Source: CAZROT01 sp964601895 | Lineage (GTDB): Bacteria; Pseudomonadota; Gammaproteobacteria; Enterobacterales; Enterobacteriaceae | Reading direction: 5' to 3' | Assembly: GCA_964601895.1 (NCBI GenBank) | Contig: CAZROT010000005.1 | Coordinates: 124,001 to 188,000 of the forward strand | Length of the DNA stretch: 64,000 nt | Shown here: positions 36,719-45,963 of the stretch, piece after piece | How the letters are laid out: every line of letters starts with the position of its first letter | How positions within the stretch are numbered: position 1 is the first letter of the stretch | Program-made: the position numbers and the translations under genes | Notes under the pieces: generated by a model | The model's input: the letters and a program-made list of their open reading frames with translations, nothing else | Told to the model about the DNA's origin: nothing | The model's database searches: none

Positions 36719-38152
36719 ATGAGGGTGTTACATGTATGTACCGAGCTCTTTCCTTTACTGAAAACCGGTGGTCTGGCTGATGTGATTGGCGCTTTACCTG
36801 ATGCCCAGATTGCCGCTGGTGTTGACGTTCGCCTCATACTACCCGCTTTCCCGGATGTTTGTGCAGGTATTACTAACAGCATACTGATAACTCATATTGA
36901 GACATTCGCTGGCAGGGTTTCGCTACGTTACGGTAATTATCAAGGGAAGGGAATCTATTTAATTGATGTGCCAAAGCTTTATGAGCGTTCTGGCAGCCCT
37001 TATCATGATCAGTCACTTTATTCATGGCCAGATAATCATAAACGCTTTGGCCTGCTGGGCTGGATAGCCTGTGAAATTGCCTGTGGCCTCGACAGTAACT
37101 GGAAACCGGACATCATTCATGCGCATGACTGGCATGCGGGGTTAGCCTGTGCTTATCTGGTCGCACGTGGTCGACCGGCACGTTCGATTTTTACTGTGCA
37201 TAACCTGGCTTACCAGGGATTATTTTCTGCCCACCACATTACAGAATTACAGTTGCCGGTTTCTTTTTTCCAGTTAAATGGCCTCGAGTTCTATGGGCAA
37301 CTCTCTTTTATGAAAGCAGGATTATTTTATGCCGATCATATCACCACGGTCAGTCCGAGCTATGCGCGCGAAATAACCCAGGCAAATTTTGGTTATGGCA
37401 TGGAAGGCTTATTACAGCAACGCACTAATGAAGGACGTCTGACGGGAATCTTAAACGGCGTGGATGCTACTGTCTGGAACCCGGAAAATGACCCGTTCAT
37501 TACGGCCCATTATCACCGTAAAAATCTCACTGGCAAAACACGCAATAAAGCCTGGTTACAAAACAAAATGGGCTTACAGGTGGCAGAGAATGCGCTAATT
37601 TTCACTGTTGTCAGTCGCTTAACTGAACAGAAAGGACTGGATCTTATTCTGGAAGTACTGGCATTTCTGCTCAAACAGGGGGGGCAGTTAGTGGTACTGG
37701 GTAAAGGAGACGCTACCCTGCAGCAAAAATTTATGGCAGCAGCAGAGAGGTACCCGGGACAGGTTGCAGTACAGATTGGTTATGAGGAATCACTATCTCA
37801 TCAGATTATTGCCGGAGCGGATGTTATTTTAGTCCCCAGCCGTTATGAGCCCTGCGGACTCACTCAATTGTATGGCTTAAAATACGGCACCCTGCCATTA
37901 GTCCGTCGTACAGGAGGGCTTGCTGATACTGTGATCGATTGCTCGCTGGAGAATATGGCAGATAACAGCGCCTGTGGATTTGTTTTTGATGAATACTGCC
38001 CGAAAGCAATGGAACAGGCTATTCGTCGTGCTTTTGTGCTCTGGAAACGGCCAAAAGACTGGCGCCAGGTGCAGGCTAACGCGATGGATCTCGATTTCAG
38101 CTGGCCACTGACCGCAGCAGGCTACCTGTCTCTGTATAAAACTTTACTATAA
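36719..38152 (+). CDS. glgA: Glycogen synthase GlgA
   Basis: GlgA transfers glucose from ADP-glucose to the growing alpha-1,4-glucan. The 477 residues equal the E. coli length. It is a GT-B, family GT5 enzyme: the ADP-binding KTGGLADVIGALP at 15-27, HAHDWHAGLA, VHNLAYQG, and the C-terminal SRYEPCGLTQLYGLKYGTLP and RRTGGLADTV. The ATG has GAGGAG about 5 nt upstream. glgP follows 53 nt later. The ADP-glucose pyrophosphorylase gene glgC, which precedes glgA in E. coli, is absent from the window. Confidence 0.97.
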   Translation: MRVLHVCTELFPLLKTGGLADVIGALPDAQIAAGVDVRLILPAFPDVCAGITNSILITHIETFAGRVSLRYGNYQGKGIYLIDVPKLYERSGSPYHDQSLYSWPDNHKRFGLLGWIACEIACGLDSNWKPDIIHAHDWHAGLACAYLVARGRPARSIFTVHNLAYQGLFSAHHITELQLPVSFFQLNGLEFYGQLSFMKAGLFYADHITTVSPSYAREITQANFGYGMEGLLQQRTNEGRLTGILNGVDATVWNPENDPFITAHYHRKNLTGKTRNKAWLQNKMGLQVAENALIFTVVSRLTEQKGLDLILEVLAFLLKQGGQLVVLGKGDATLQQKFMAAAERYPGQVAVQIGYEESLSHQIIAGADVILVPSRYEPCGLTQLYGLKYGTLPLVRRTGGLADTVIDCSLENMADNSACGFVFDEYCPKAMEQAIRRAFVLWKRPKDWRQVQANAMDLDFSWPLTAAGYLSLYKTLL

Positions 38153-38171
38153 TAATCATTCAACCCTGCTG

Positions 38172-38189
38172 TTGTATTGCACAATACAA
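38172..38189. promoter_or_regulatory. Perfect inverted repeat between glgA and glgP
   Basis: TTGTATTG-CA-CAATACAA is an 8-bp perfect inverted repeat with a 2-bp spacer, in the 53-bp gap and ending about 16 nt before the glgP ATG. It could be an operator, or in RNA a small hairpin next to the ribosome binding site that tunes glgP translation. The function is inferred from symmetry and position. Confidence 0.35.
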
Positions 38190-38205
38190 ACACGAGGCAC
38201 TGGCG

Positions 38206-40656
38206 ATGACTATGATACCTTCTATCAGCTATATCCCGCCCGTCATCAGCGCAGAAGCACTGAAATACTCCATTGCTTACAAACTAATGTTCACTATTGG
38301 CAAAGACCCTGCAACGGCCACGCAACATGACTGGTTGAATGCAACATTATTCGCGGTACGTGATCGCATGATTGAACGCTGGTTACGTTCGGGGCGCGCG
38401 CAAACGTCTCAGGATAGTCGCCAGGTTTATTACCTTTCCATGGAATTTCTGCTGGGCCGGACACTGTCCAATGCCTTATTAGCAACCGGAATCTATGAAG
38501 AAACCCGGGCAGCACTTGATGATATCGGTATCAATCTTTCCGAACTGCTGGAAGAAGAAGATGATCCCGGTTTGGGAAATGGTGGCCTCGGCAGACTGGC
38601 AGCGTGTTTTCTGGATTCACTGGCCACTCTGGCATTGCCAGGCCGTGGTTACGGTATTCGTTATGAATACGGTATGTTCAGTCAGAAAATAATCCATGGT
38701 CAGCAGGCAGAATCTCCGGATAACTGGCTGGAATACGGCTACCCCTGGGAATTCGTGCGCCATACCCGTTATAAAGTCCGTTTTGGGGGTCGTGTGCAAC
38801 AGGAAGGCGGTAAAGTTCGCTGGCTGGACACTGAAGAAATACTGGCCTGTGCTTATGATCAACTGATTCCGGGTTTTGATACTGATGCCGCCAACGTACT
38901 AAGGCTATGGTCCGCACGCGCCAGCAACGAAATCAATCTGGGTAAATTTGATCAGGGTGATTATTTTGCCGCGGTGGAAGATAAAAACCACTCAGAAAAT
39001 GTCTCAAGAGTACTTTATCCCAACGATTCCACCTGTCTGGGACGCGAGCTGCGCCTGCGACAGGAATATTTTCTGGTATCCGCAACCATGCAGGACATTC
39101 TGCAACGTCACTGGCGCAGATATTATACCTTTGAAAATCTGGCTGATAAAACCGCCATTCATCTCAATGATACTCATCCCGTGCTTGCCATTCCCGAACT
39201 CATGCGTTTACTGATTGATGAACATAAATATAGCTGGTTACAGGCATGGGAAACGGTCGAAAAAATCTTTTCTTATACCAACCATACTCTCATGGCTGAA
39301 GCACTGGAAACCTGGCCGCTGGGTATGATGGGCAAGATTCTGCCACGACATTTACACATTATTTTTGACATTAACGATCATTTTCTCACCCGGGTCGAGC
39401 AGCAATTCCCCGAAGACACCGAACTGCGCTCACGCGTGTCTATTATCGATGAAAGCCACGGCCGTCAGGTAAGAATGGCCTGGCTGGCTGTCATCGCCAG
39501 TCATAAAATTAATGGTGTCTCGGCACTGCATTCTGATCTGATGGTAAAATCATTATTTGCCGATTTTGCAAAAATCTTCCCCGATCGTTTTTGTAATAAG
39601 ACCAATGGCATTACGCCAAGACGCTGGTTAGCACTGGCAAACCAGCCACTGGCTGCACTGCTGGACAGCCATATCGGCAAGACCTGGCGTACTGATTTAA
39701 ACCAGTTAAGTGAATTAGCAGAATACAGCGATCACCCGGAATTTATGAAAAAATTCCGTAACGTCAAACAGGAAAACAAAAAAAAGCTGGCAGACTATAT
39801 TGCACGCAAGCTCAATATTGTGATTAACCCGCAGGCCCTGTTTGATGTACAAATCAAACGTATTCATGAATATAAGCGACAACTGTTAAACGTTCTGCAT
39901 ATCATTACCCGCTATAACCGCATCCTGCAGGAGCCTGAAAGCAACTGGCTGCCACGTGTGATGATCTTTGCCGGCAAGGCAGCCTCTTCTTATTACAATG
40001 CAAAACTGATTATTCGCCTGATTAACGATGTTGCCCATGTCATTAACAACAATCCCGCAACCAATGACAGATTAAAAGTAGTATTTATACCCAACTACAG
40101 TGTCAGCCTGGCAGAGCTCATCATTCCGGCGGCTGATCTTTCAGAGCAGATATCTCTGGCGGGTACGGAAGCATCCGGGACCAGTAATATGAAATTCGCG
40201 CTTAATGGCGCACTCACTATAGGCACCCTGGACGGCGCCAATATAGAAATACGTGAACACGTCGGCGCAGAGAATATTTTTATTTTTGGTAATAATGCCG
40301 AACAGGTAGAAACGCTGCGCCGCAATGGCTATAACTCTCATCAGTACTATGAGCAGGACAGCGAGCTATATCAGGCGCTGACGCAAATAGCCACAGGGGT
40401 ATTCAGCCCTGAAGAACCCCAACGATACACCATCCTGTTCGATTCACTGGTCAATCTGGGCGATCACTATCAACTGCTGGCGGATTACCGCAGTTATGTT
40501 GATACCCAGGAAAAAGTAGATGCTTTGTATCAGAATACGGATAAATGGACCCGGACAGCGCTGATGAATATTGCTCATATGGGGTACTTTTCTGCTGACA
40601 GAACCATTCAGGAATATGCTGATGAAATCTGGCACATTCAGCCGATTAAGTTATGA
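38206..40656 (+). CDS. glgP: Glycogen phosphorylase GlgP
   Basis: GlgP releases glucose-1-phosphate from glycogen using pyridoxal phosphate. The 816-residue protein (E. coli GlgP 815) matches GlgP rather than MalP (797 aa): AYKLMFTIGKDPATATQHDWLNA, QVYYLSMEFLLGRTLSNAL, DPGLGNGGLGRLAACFLDS. The PLP lysine is in EASGTSNMKFALNGALTIGT. It follows glgA, as in E. coli, and probably forms an operon with it. Upstream GAGG serves as the ribosome binding site. Confidence 0.97.
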   Translation: MTMIPSISYIPPVISAEALKYSIAYKLMFTIGKDPATATQHDWLNATLFAVRDRMIERWLRSGRAQTSQDSRQVYYLSMEFLLGRTLSNALLATGIYEETRAALDDIGINLSELLEEEDDPGLGNGGLGRLAACFLDSLATLALPGRGYGIRYEYGMFSQKIIHGQQAESPDNWLEYGYPWEFVRHTRYKVRFGGRVQQEGGKVRWLDTEEILACAYDQLIPGFDTDAANVLRLWSARASNEINLGKFDQGDYFAAVEDKNHSENVSRVLYPNDSTCLGRELRLRQEYFLVSATMQDILQRHWRRYYTFENLADKTAIHLNDTHPVLAIPELMRLLIDEHKYSWLQAWETVEKIFSYTNHTLMAEALETWPLGMMGKILPRHLHIIFDINDHFLTRVEQQFPEDTELRSRVSIIDESHGRQVRMAWLAVIASHKINGVSALHSDLMVKSLFADFAKIFPDRFCNKTNGITPRRWLALANQPLAALLDSHIGKTWRTDLNQLSELAEYSDHPEFMKKFRNVKQENKKKLADYIARKLNIVINPQALFDVQIKRIHEYKRQLLNVLHIITRYNRILQEPESNWLPRVMIFAGKAASSYYNAKLIIRLINDVAHVINNNPATNDRLKVVFIPNYSVSLAELIIPAADLSEQISLAGTEASGTSNMKFALNGALTIGTLDGANIEIREHVGAENIFIFGNNAEQVETLRRNGYNSHQYYEQDSELYQALTQIATGVFSPEEPQRYTILFDSLVNLGDHYQLLADYRSYVDTQEKVDALYQNTDKWTRTALMNIAHMGYFSADRTIQEYADEIWHIQPIKL

Positions 40657-40667
40657 CACAGTGTCAT
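40653..40667. other. Short inverted repeat at the glgP stop codon
   Basis: ATGACAC-A-GTGTCAT is a 15-bp near-perfect palindrome covering the end of glgP. The one-base spacer is too short for a good RNA loop and no T run follows, so it is not a classical terminator. Confidence 0.25.
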
Positions 40668-40768
40668 GGCATTGAGCGCATGAACCGGACTACCTGTAAT
40701 AACCTGCATTTAAAATCGGGTTAACCACCAAAAAAAGATGCCGCTTTTGATGTTCTGCAGGCGCACAT

Positions 40769-40804
<36 letters not shown>

Positions 40805-40858
40805 ACAACCTACCCACCCTGGGTGGCATGTGGATGACATGAAGGGGATAGAGACTCA

Positions 40859-41281
40859 TCAGCCTGCCTTTTCCCACGGATTGATGACGCTGAGACCCGC
40901 AGCCTGAAATGGGGCAACATCGCGTGTGGCTACGGTGAAACCACGAGCCGTTGCAATGGCAGCGATATAACCGTCTGGTGCAGGAAATCCTTTGCCTGCA
41001 GTGCGGGCTGTAGACGCCAGTATGGCATAATGCTGGGCAGCATTAGTGTCAAATGTAAGTATACGATCGGCAAATAGCGCCAACAGGCCATCCAGTGTCT
41101 GAATCAGGGCTTTTTTTCGCCTGCCATCCGGCAGGGAGGCGATACCAGACAGCAGTTCGGCAAGCGTAATGCTGGACAGATAGAGGATTTCGGCAGCCTG
41201 TTCATCCAGCCATGATAGTACGGCGGGATGGGGCTCTGGCTTCATCGCTTCAGAGACAACGTTTGTATCCAGGACAATCAT
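40859..41281 (-). CDS. vapC: PIN-domain toxin of VapC/FitB type
   Basis: PIN-domain ribonuclease toxins cleave RNA, often tRNA or rRNA, when their antitoxin is lost. The 140-residue protein has the acidic residues at D5 (IVLDTNVVSEAMKP), E42 (ITLAELLSGI), D103 (APDGYIAAIA) and D121 (ATRDVAPF). The sequence style is that of the FitB/StbB subgroup. Its ATG overlaps the antitoxin stop by 4 nt (ATGA), typical of toxin-antitoxin pairs. The base composition looks more GC-rich than the accessory genes nearby, suggesting separate acquisition. It lies between glgP and glgB. Confidence 0.92.
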   Translation of the reverse strand: MIVLDTNVVSEAMKPEPHPAVLSWLDEQAAEILYLSSITLAELLSGIASLPDGRRKKALIQTLDGLLALFADRILTFDTNAAQHYAILASTARTAGKGFPAPDGYIAAIATARGFTVATRDVAPFQAAGLSVINPWEKAG

Positions 41282-41532
41282 TCAAATTGCACCGGCACGA
41301 CCGATGTCCTGTCGCGTATCTGATCAAAAATGGCAAAATCCTCATTGTTCAACCCTGCACGGCGTCCAAGACTGGCCAAGGCAGATCCCATACGCAGGCG
41401 TTCAGGTGGGCGGATAGTCGCCTCAAGAATGTCACGAATTTCAGCCTCGGTACTGCGGCCGTGCATGGCTGCCCGCACGCGAAGGGCTCGATGCACCTCA
41501 TCGGGAAGCTTTCTGATGGTCACTGTCGCCAT
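41278..41532 (-). CDS. vapB: Ribbon-helix-helix antitoxin of FitA/VapB type
   Basis: The 84-residue protein starts MATVTIRKLPDEVHRALRVR, the FitA-like ribbon-helix-helix DNA-binding pattern. RSTEAEIRDILE and a C-terminal toxin-binding tail follow. It should bind its own promoter and neutralise the PIN toxin encoded immediately downstream with a 4-nt overlap. A good ribosome binding site (AGAGGA) precedes the ATG. Confidence 0.9.
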   Translation of the reverse strand: MATVTIRKLPDEVHRALRVRAAMHGRSTEAEIRDILEATIRPPERLRMGSALASLGRRAGLNNEDFAIFDQIRDRTSVVPVQFE

Positions 41533-42054
41533 GTTGTCCTCTTTTGCTTTATGCTTTCAATGATTTCATTTTAGTTACTATGATAGCACATATCATTTTT
41601 TAGCGCAGTCCTGAATCTCTGCAATAACAGATGACTCAGCGGCAGCAGAATCGGGATTCAATTAAAAAGGAATTTCTGAGACTGTGCAGGCAGCGGGGCA
41701 GGGCCATCCTTTTTTAACCGCTGGGGGTAATGCGTACAGCTTACGTCTTGTTAACCAGTGAAATTATGACGTATTGTTATTGCAGGCGAGTGTATTTTTA
41801 CCCCATTGCACTTCAGTTTTCTCCTCTGCCGGGCATCACTCTTTTCCGCAGGATTATTAATTCAGCTTCTGCTGTATTACAGCCAGCGCCCGGCTCCTGA
41901 ACAATCATTGAAAGTCGTTATTTGACAGTAAGTTTCATTTTTGTCATATATTCTTTTATATCAATTCCGCCAGCAACCTGTTATTAGCCATGAATAACGG
42001 GTATCACCATATATAGCTCAGCGGGCTGATTATGAAACAACAGAGAGTATTTTT
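41533..42054. other. Region upstream of the C58 protease gene and of vapBC
   Basis: About 520 bases hold the divergent promoters of the toxin-antitoxin pair and the protease gene. TTGACA at about 41927 followed by TATATT after roughly 19 bases is a weak promoter candidate for the protease gene. Nothing else is supported. Confidence 0.3.
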
Positions 42055-43596
42055 ATGGCTGTAAATACAGTGAGTCAGATACCCGTATCATTCACAGAGG
42101 TTAAACCAGTAGTTCCAGCAGAGCCAATAGTCTCGGGCATAGAATTACTGGAGGTGTCTGGTACTACAACCCTGCCAGCTGTTTTAAATCCGGCATTGGT
42201 AGACAGCGAGGAAGTAGAATTTAATCAAACACATGTCATGCATACGCTGCTCACTGACGGTAGTAAAAAGCTAAAACCGTCCACATCTACTCTGTGGGGT
42301 ACTGTCATATATCTGCTAAATTATAATAACGATTCGAGGCACGTCAGTATCCTTTCAGCAAAACAAACTTACCTTGCCATAAAAGAAGTGACTACAGAAA
42401 AACAAAAAGCAATGGCTAATCCAAAACCGGGCGGACTACCTGTGGCGTCTTCTAATAGCATGGCGGCACCACAGAATTATTCCCCTCAATGTGCAACGAC
42501 GGGTGCATGTATAGTGTTCTGTGCATTCTGGTTGCATATAATATTATCCGACAGTAAGGAAACACGTGAGCAAAGAATAAATAAGATGAAAAACAATGCT
42601 GGTAACGGCGCGGCGAAGTTACAAAGAGTCGCGATGGATTATGGCGCCAGTGACCTCAGGGACGATAGCGCTTTCAATGAAAGCCAGGCGCTGGTATTAA
42701 AACCAGTCTCTGAAACAGGTGAAAAACCAGAATCATTGCAAGTCAACAGCAGTGCAGTTGCCTCTATACAGCAGATAACTCATGCTGAAAAAATTCATAA
42801 GCAGATTGTCAGTACCAGAAAAGAAGAAAAAAGTCATAAAATAGAACAAATACTGCAGCTAATCGGACTAAAAATTATTACAGAACGATTCATGTCTGAT
42901 ACCGCTAATCACACTAACCCTAAAATTTTCATCGAATCTCTGGTGAATAACATCCCTGTCGGAGGCGGTGCAATATATAACTTTAACCTTGCTCAACTGA
43001 GACCCCACGCGACTGCCTTTTTCCGGCCCGATGAAAACACCGTTATCTTATTTGACCCTAATATCAAAGAGTTCTCACCCTGGCCCATCAGCGAGGTGGG
43101 AATACGCTTAGCTAATTTTTTTACAAAATACTACCCTGACTGGCAGGTGGAAAGGCAATTCTTCAGACTCGTGACCCTTAGCGATGCTAAAGGTGATATC
43201 CTGACGATACACAGTAGAAAGCTGGCCATGCAGCATAATGAAAGAAGTACACAGGAGCTGCTGACATATATAGAACAGCGCGAGCACTACAACAACGGGA
43301 AAAATGAAGCAGGTGAGGAAACCGCAGAGGATAAAAACAGGCTGAATGAAATTGCCCAGTCCATCGAAAAGAAACAGAATGATAAAGGCATAGCATGGAT
43401 AAAACAGGGCGGCAGATGGCGGGAAGAAAGCGCCATAACAAATCCTGCCAGTACCATGCAGACAACAGAGAATGACAATATAGCATGGGTACTTAATTCT
43501 AAAGGAGAATGGGCCAAGGTAGGTGGGACAACTGCAGAAACGCACTGGTTTTCGAAACTACTGACAGCCATCAGCCATATTTTTGGTAAACATTAA
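42055..43596 (+). CDS. Putative type III effector, C58-family (YopT/AvrPphB-like) cysteine protease
   Basis: The 513-residue protein has no signal peptide. A C58-like papain-fold core is visible. The candidate nucleophile is C152 in TTGACIVFCAFWLH, the candidate His is H318 in RPHATAFF, and the candidate Asp is D334 in ILFDPNIKEF. The H-to-D spacing of 16 equals that of YopT (H258, D274), and the DPNxxEF motif is typical of the family. C58 proteases cleave prenylated Rho GTPases or plant kinases inside host cells. The first 150 residues would hold secretion and chaperone signals. The Cys-to-His spacing (166) is larger than in YopT (119), so the middle carries an insertion. The C-terminal 130 residues are charged and unrecognised. 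The ATG has AGAGAG upstream. Delivery by a type III system is an inference. Confidence 0.72.
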   Translation: MAVNTVSQIPVSFTEVKPVVPAEPIVSGIELLEVSGTTTLPAVLNPALVDSEEVEFNQTHVMHTLLTDGSKKLKPSTSTLWGTVIYLLNYNNDSRHVSILSAKQTYLAIKEVTTEKQKAMANPKPGGLPVASSNSMAAPQNYSPQCATTGACIVFCAFWLHIILSDSKETREQRINKMKNNAGNGAAKLQRVAMDYGASDLRDDSAFNESQALVLKPVSETGEKPESLQVNSSAVASIQQITHAEKIHKQIVSTRKEEKSHKIEQILQLIGLKIITERFMSDTANHTNPKIFIESLVNNIPVGGGAIYNFNLAQLRPHATAFFRPDENTVILFDPNIKEFSPWPISEVGIRLANFFTKYYPDWQVERQFFRLVTLSDAKGDILTIHSRKLAMQHNERSTQELLTYIEQREHYNNGKNEAGEETAEDKNRLNEIAQSIEKKQNDKGIAWIKQGGRWREESAITNPASTMQTTENDNIAWVLNSKGEWAKVGGTTAETHWFSKLLTAISHIFGKH

Positions 43597-43780
43597 CTAA
43601 TTTAGTTATATCAAATATTTTCTCCAACCCACCAGAAAGCTCTGAGTATCGAGGGAAATGGCTATAATCATTTTATTACGCCTAATCGGGAATAAAATGA
43701 TGGCTGACAAAAAATTCCATTCGCCACAAAGCCAGCAAATATTCTCTATGTATCCTTAAATCAATCACAGGAAAAGCCAG

Positions 43781-45958
43781 ATGGCTATCTTTCCCGACAC
43801 AGAGGTGATTAACCAGATAATCTGTGGCCACTGTGCCGATCCCTTTTCTCTGTTGGGTATGCATCAGGTAGATACCGGTCTTCTGGTGCGCGCGCTCCTC
43901 CCTGATGCAACGCATGTCTGGGTCGTGGATACACAACATCAGCGTCAGGTAAGCCAGCTTGACTGTTGCGATGCACGCGGCTTTTTTGCCGGTATTATCC
44001 CGCGCCGTAAGAAGCCATTTCGTTACCAGTTACAGGTCAGCTGGCATGGCCAGCAACAGCGTATCGAGGATCCTTATCGTTTCGGGCTGCTATTAGCGCA
44101 TATGGACAGCGGGTTACTGGCACAAGGTACGCATTTACGCTCCTTTGAACATTCAGGTGCTCATCTCACCCGGCTCGACGCTATTGATGGTGTCCGCTTT
44201 GCCGTCTGGGCGCCTGGTGCCAGGCGTGTTTCTGTCGTGGGTGAATTTAATTTCTGGGACGCACGCCGTCATCCCATGCGCCTGCACCATGAAAGTGGCG
44301 TCTGGGAACTCTTCCTGCCGGACGTAAAAATGGGGCAGCGGTATAAATATGAAATAATCGATAGTGCGGGAAATATTTTTCTGAAAGCAGATCCTTATGC
44401 GTTTGCGGCCGAAATGCGCCCGCAAACCGCTTCCATTATTTACCCGTTAGCGCCAAAAACCGTCATGACACCCGCAAGGCAGCAGGCCAATGCATTAACT
44501 GCGCCCATTGCCATTTATGAGGTACATCTCGGATCCTGGCGACGTCATGCACATAATAATAGCTGGCTGCACTACCGTGAGCTGGCAGAGCAGCTGGTAA
44601 CTTACGTCAAAGAAATGGGATTTACCCATATTGAGTTCTTGCCCGTCAGTGAACACCCTTTTGATGGCAGCTGGGGATACCAGCCTCTTGGGCTTTATGC
44701 ACCGACCAGCCGCTTTGGCAGTCCGCAGGACTTCAGGTTTCTTATCAATCAAGCGCATGATGCCGGCATTAATGTCATTCTTGACTGGGTTCCCGGCCAC
44801 TTTCCCGGTGATGAACACGGTCTGGCACGTTTTGACGGCACCGCCCTGTATGAACACGCGGATCCTAGAGAAGGCCATCACCCGGACTGGAATACGCTTA
44901 TTTACAATTACGGGCGCCCTGAAGTACGTAACTACCTTGCCGGCAATGCGCTGTACTGGCTGGAACAGTTTGGTATTGATGGCCTGCGTACTGATGCCGT
45001 CTCATCGATGATTTATCGCGATTACAGCCGACCTGCCGGTCAGTGGATACCCAATTATTATGGCGGCAGGGATAATCTGGAAGCTATTGATTTTTTGCGC
45101 CATACCCATCGTATCGTTGGCATGACATACCCGGGGATGATGACAGTGGCCGAAGAATCCACCGATTATCCCGGTGTGACACGGCCTCCCGATACCGGCG
45201 GTCTGGGTTTTAATTACAAATGGAACATGGGCTGGATGCATGACACACTCAAGTACCTGCAGCATGATCCGGTGCATCGTAAATGGCACCATAATCTGAT
45301 GACATTTGGCATGCTGTATGCGTACCGGGAAAATTTTATTTTACCGCTTTCTCACGATGAAGTCGTACACGGTAAAGGCTCGTTACTGGCGCGTATGCCC
45401 GGTGATAGCTGGCATAAATTTGCCTGTCTGCGCGCTTACTACGGTTTCATGTGGGCGCATCCGGGTAAAAAACTGCTGTTTATGGGTAATGAATTTGCTC
45501 AGGAGCGTGAATGGAATGCTGACAGCGGCCTGGACTGGCACCTGCTGGATGCAGGGGGCTGTCATAGCGGTGTGCAAAAGCTCGTACGCGATCTTAATCA
45601 CTGTTATCAACAGCAGCCTGCGCTGTATCAGCAGGATTATCAACCTGCCGGTTTTGAGTGGCTGGTGGTGGATGATGCTGATAACTCGGTATTTGCTTTC
45701 TTACGTCGCGACAATGATGGCAATGCGCTGATTGCCATCAGTAACTTTACCCCGATGCCGCGTTATGGCTATCGTATCGGTATTCCTCAACCGGGCCATT
45801 ATCGCGAGCTGCTGAATACCGATTCATCCCATTATTGTGGCAGCAATAGGGGTAACCAGCATGGCATTAACAGCCAGACAATTTCCAGTCATCAGCACCC
45901 TTATTCCCTGTCACTCACCCTGCCCCCTCTGGCAACACTCTACCTGTTGCGGAAATAA
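43781..45958 (+). CDS. glgB: 1,4-alpha-glucan branching enzyme GlgB
   Basis: GlgB moves oligoglucan chains to alpha-1,6 branch points. The 725 residues (E. coli 728) include an N-terminal domain, CBM48 (about 130-215), a GH13 barrel and a C-terminal beta domain. Catalytic residues fall at the E. coli numbers: D405 (GLRTDAVSSMIY) and E458 (VAEEST), with the transition-state Asp in LPLSHDEVVHGK. AGGA lies 8 nt before the ATG. glgX follows after 5 nt. In E. coli glgB and glgX lead the operon before glgC, glgA and glgP; here they come after glgP and are separated from it by accessory genes. Confidence 0.97.
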   Translation: MAIFPDTEVINQIICGHCADPFSLLGMHQVDTGLLVRALLPDATHVWVVDTQHQRQVSQLDCCDARGFFAGIIPRRKKPFRYQLQVSWHGQQQRIEDPYRFGLLLAHMDSGLLAQGTHLRSFEHSGAHLTRLDAIDGVRFAVWAPGARRVSVVGEFNFWDARRHPMRLHHESGVWELFLPDVKMGQRYKYEIIDSAGNIFLKADPYAFAAEMRPQTASIIYPLAPKTVMTPARQQANALTAPIAIYEVHLGSWRRHAHNNSWLHYRELAEQLVTYVKEMGFTHIEFLPVSEHPFDGSWGYQPLGLYAPTSRFGSPQDFRFLINQAHDAGINVILDWVPGHFPGDEHGLARFDGTALYEHADPREGHHPDWNTLIYNYGRPEVRNYLAGNALYWLEQFGIDGLRTDAVSSMIYRDYSRPAGQWIPNYYGGRDNLEAIDFLRHTHRIVGMTYPGMMTVAEESTDYPGVTRPPDTGGLGFNYKWNMGWMHDTLKYLQHDPVHRKWHHNLMTFGMLYAYRENFILPLSHDEVVHGKGSLLARMPGDSWHKFACLRAYYGFMWAHPGKKLLFMGNEFAQEREWNADSGLDWHLLDAGGCHSGVQKLVRDLNHCYQQQPALYQQDYQPAGFEWLVVDDADNSVFAFLRRDNDGNALIAISNFTPMPRYGYRIGIPQPGHYRELLNTDSSHYCGSNRGNQHGINSQTISSHQHPYSLSLTLPPLATLYLLRK

Positions 45959-45963
45959 GCATA

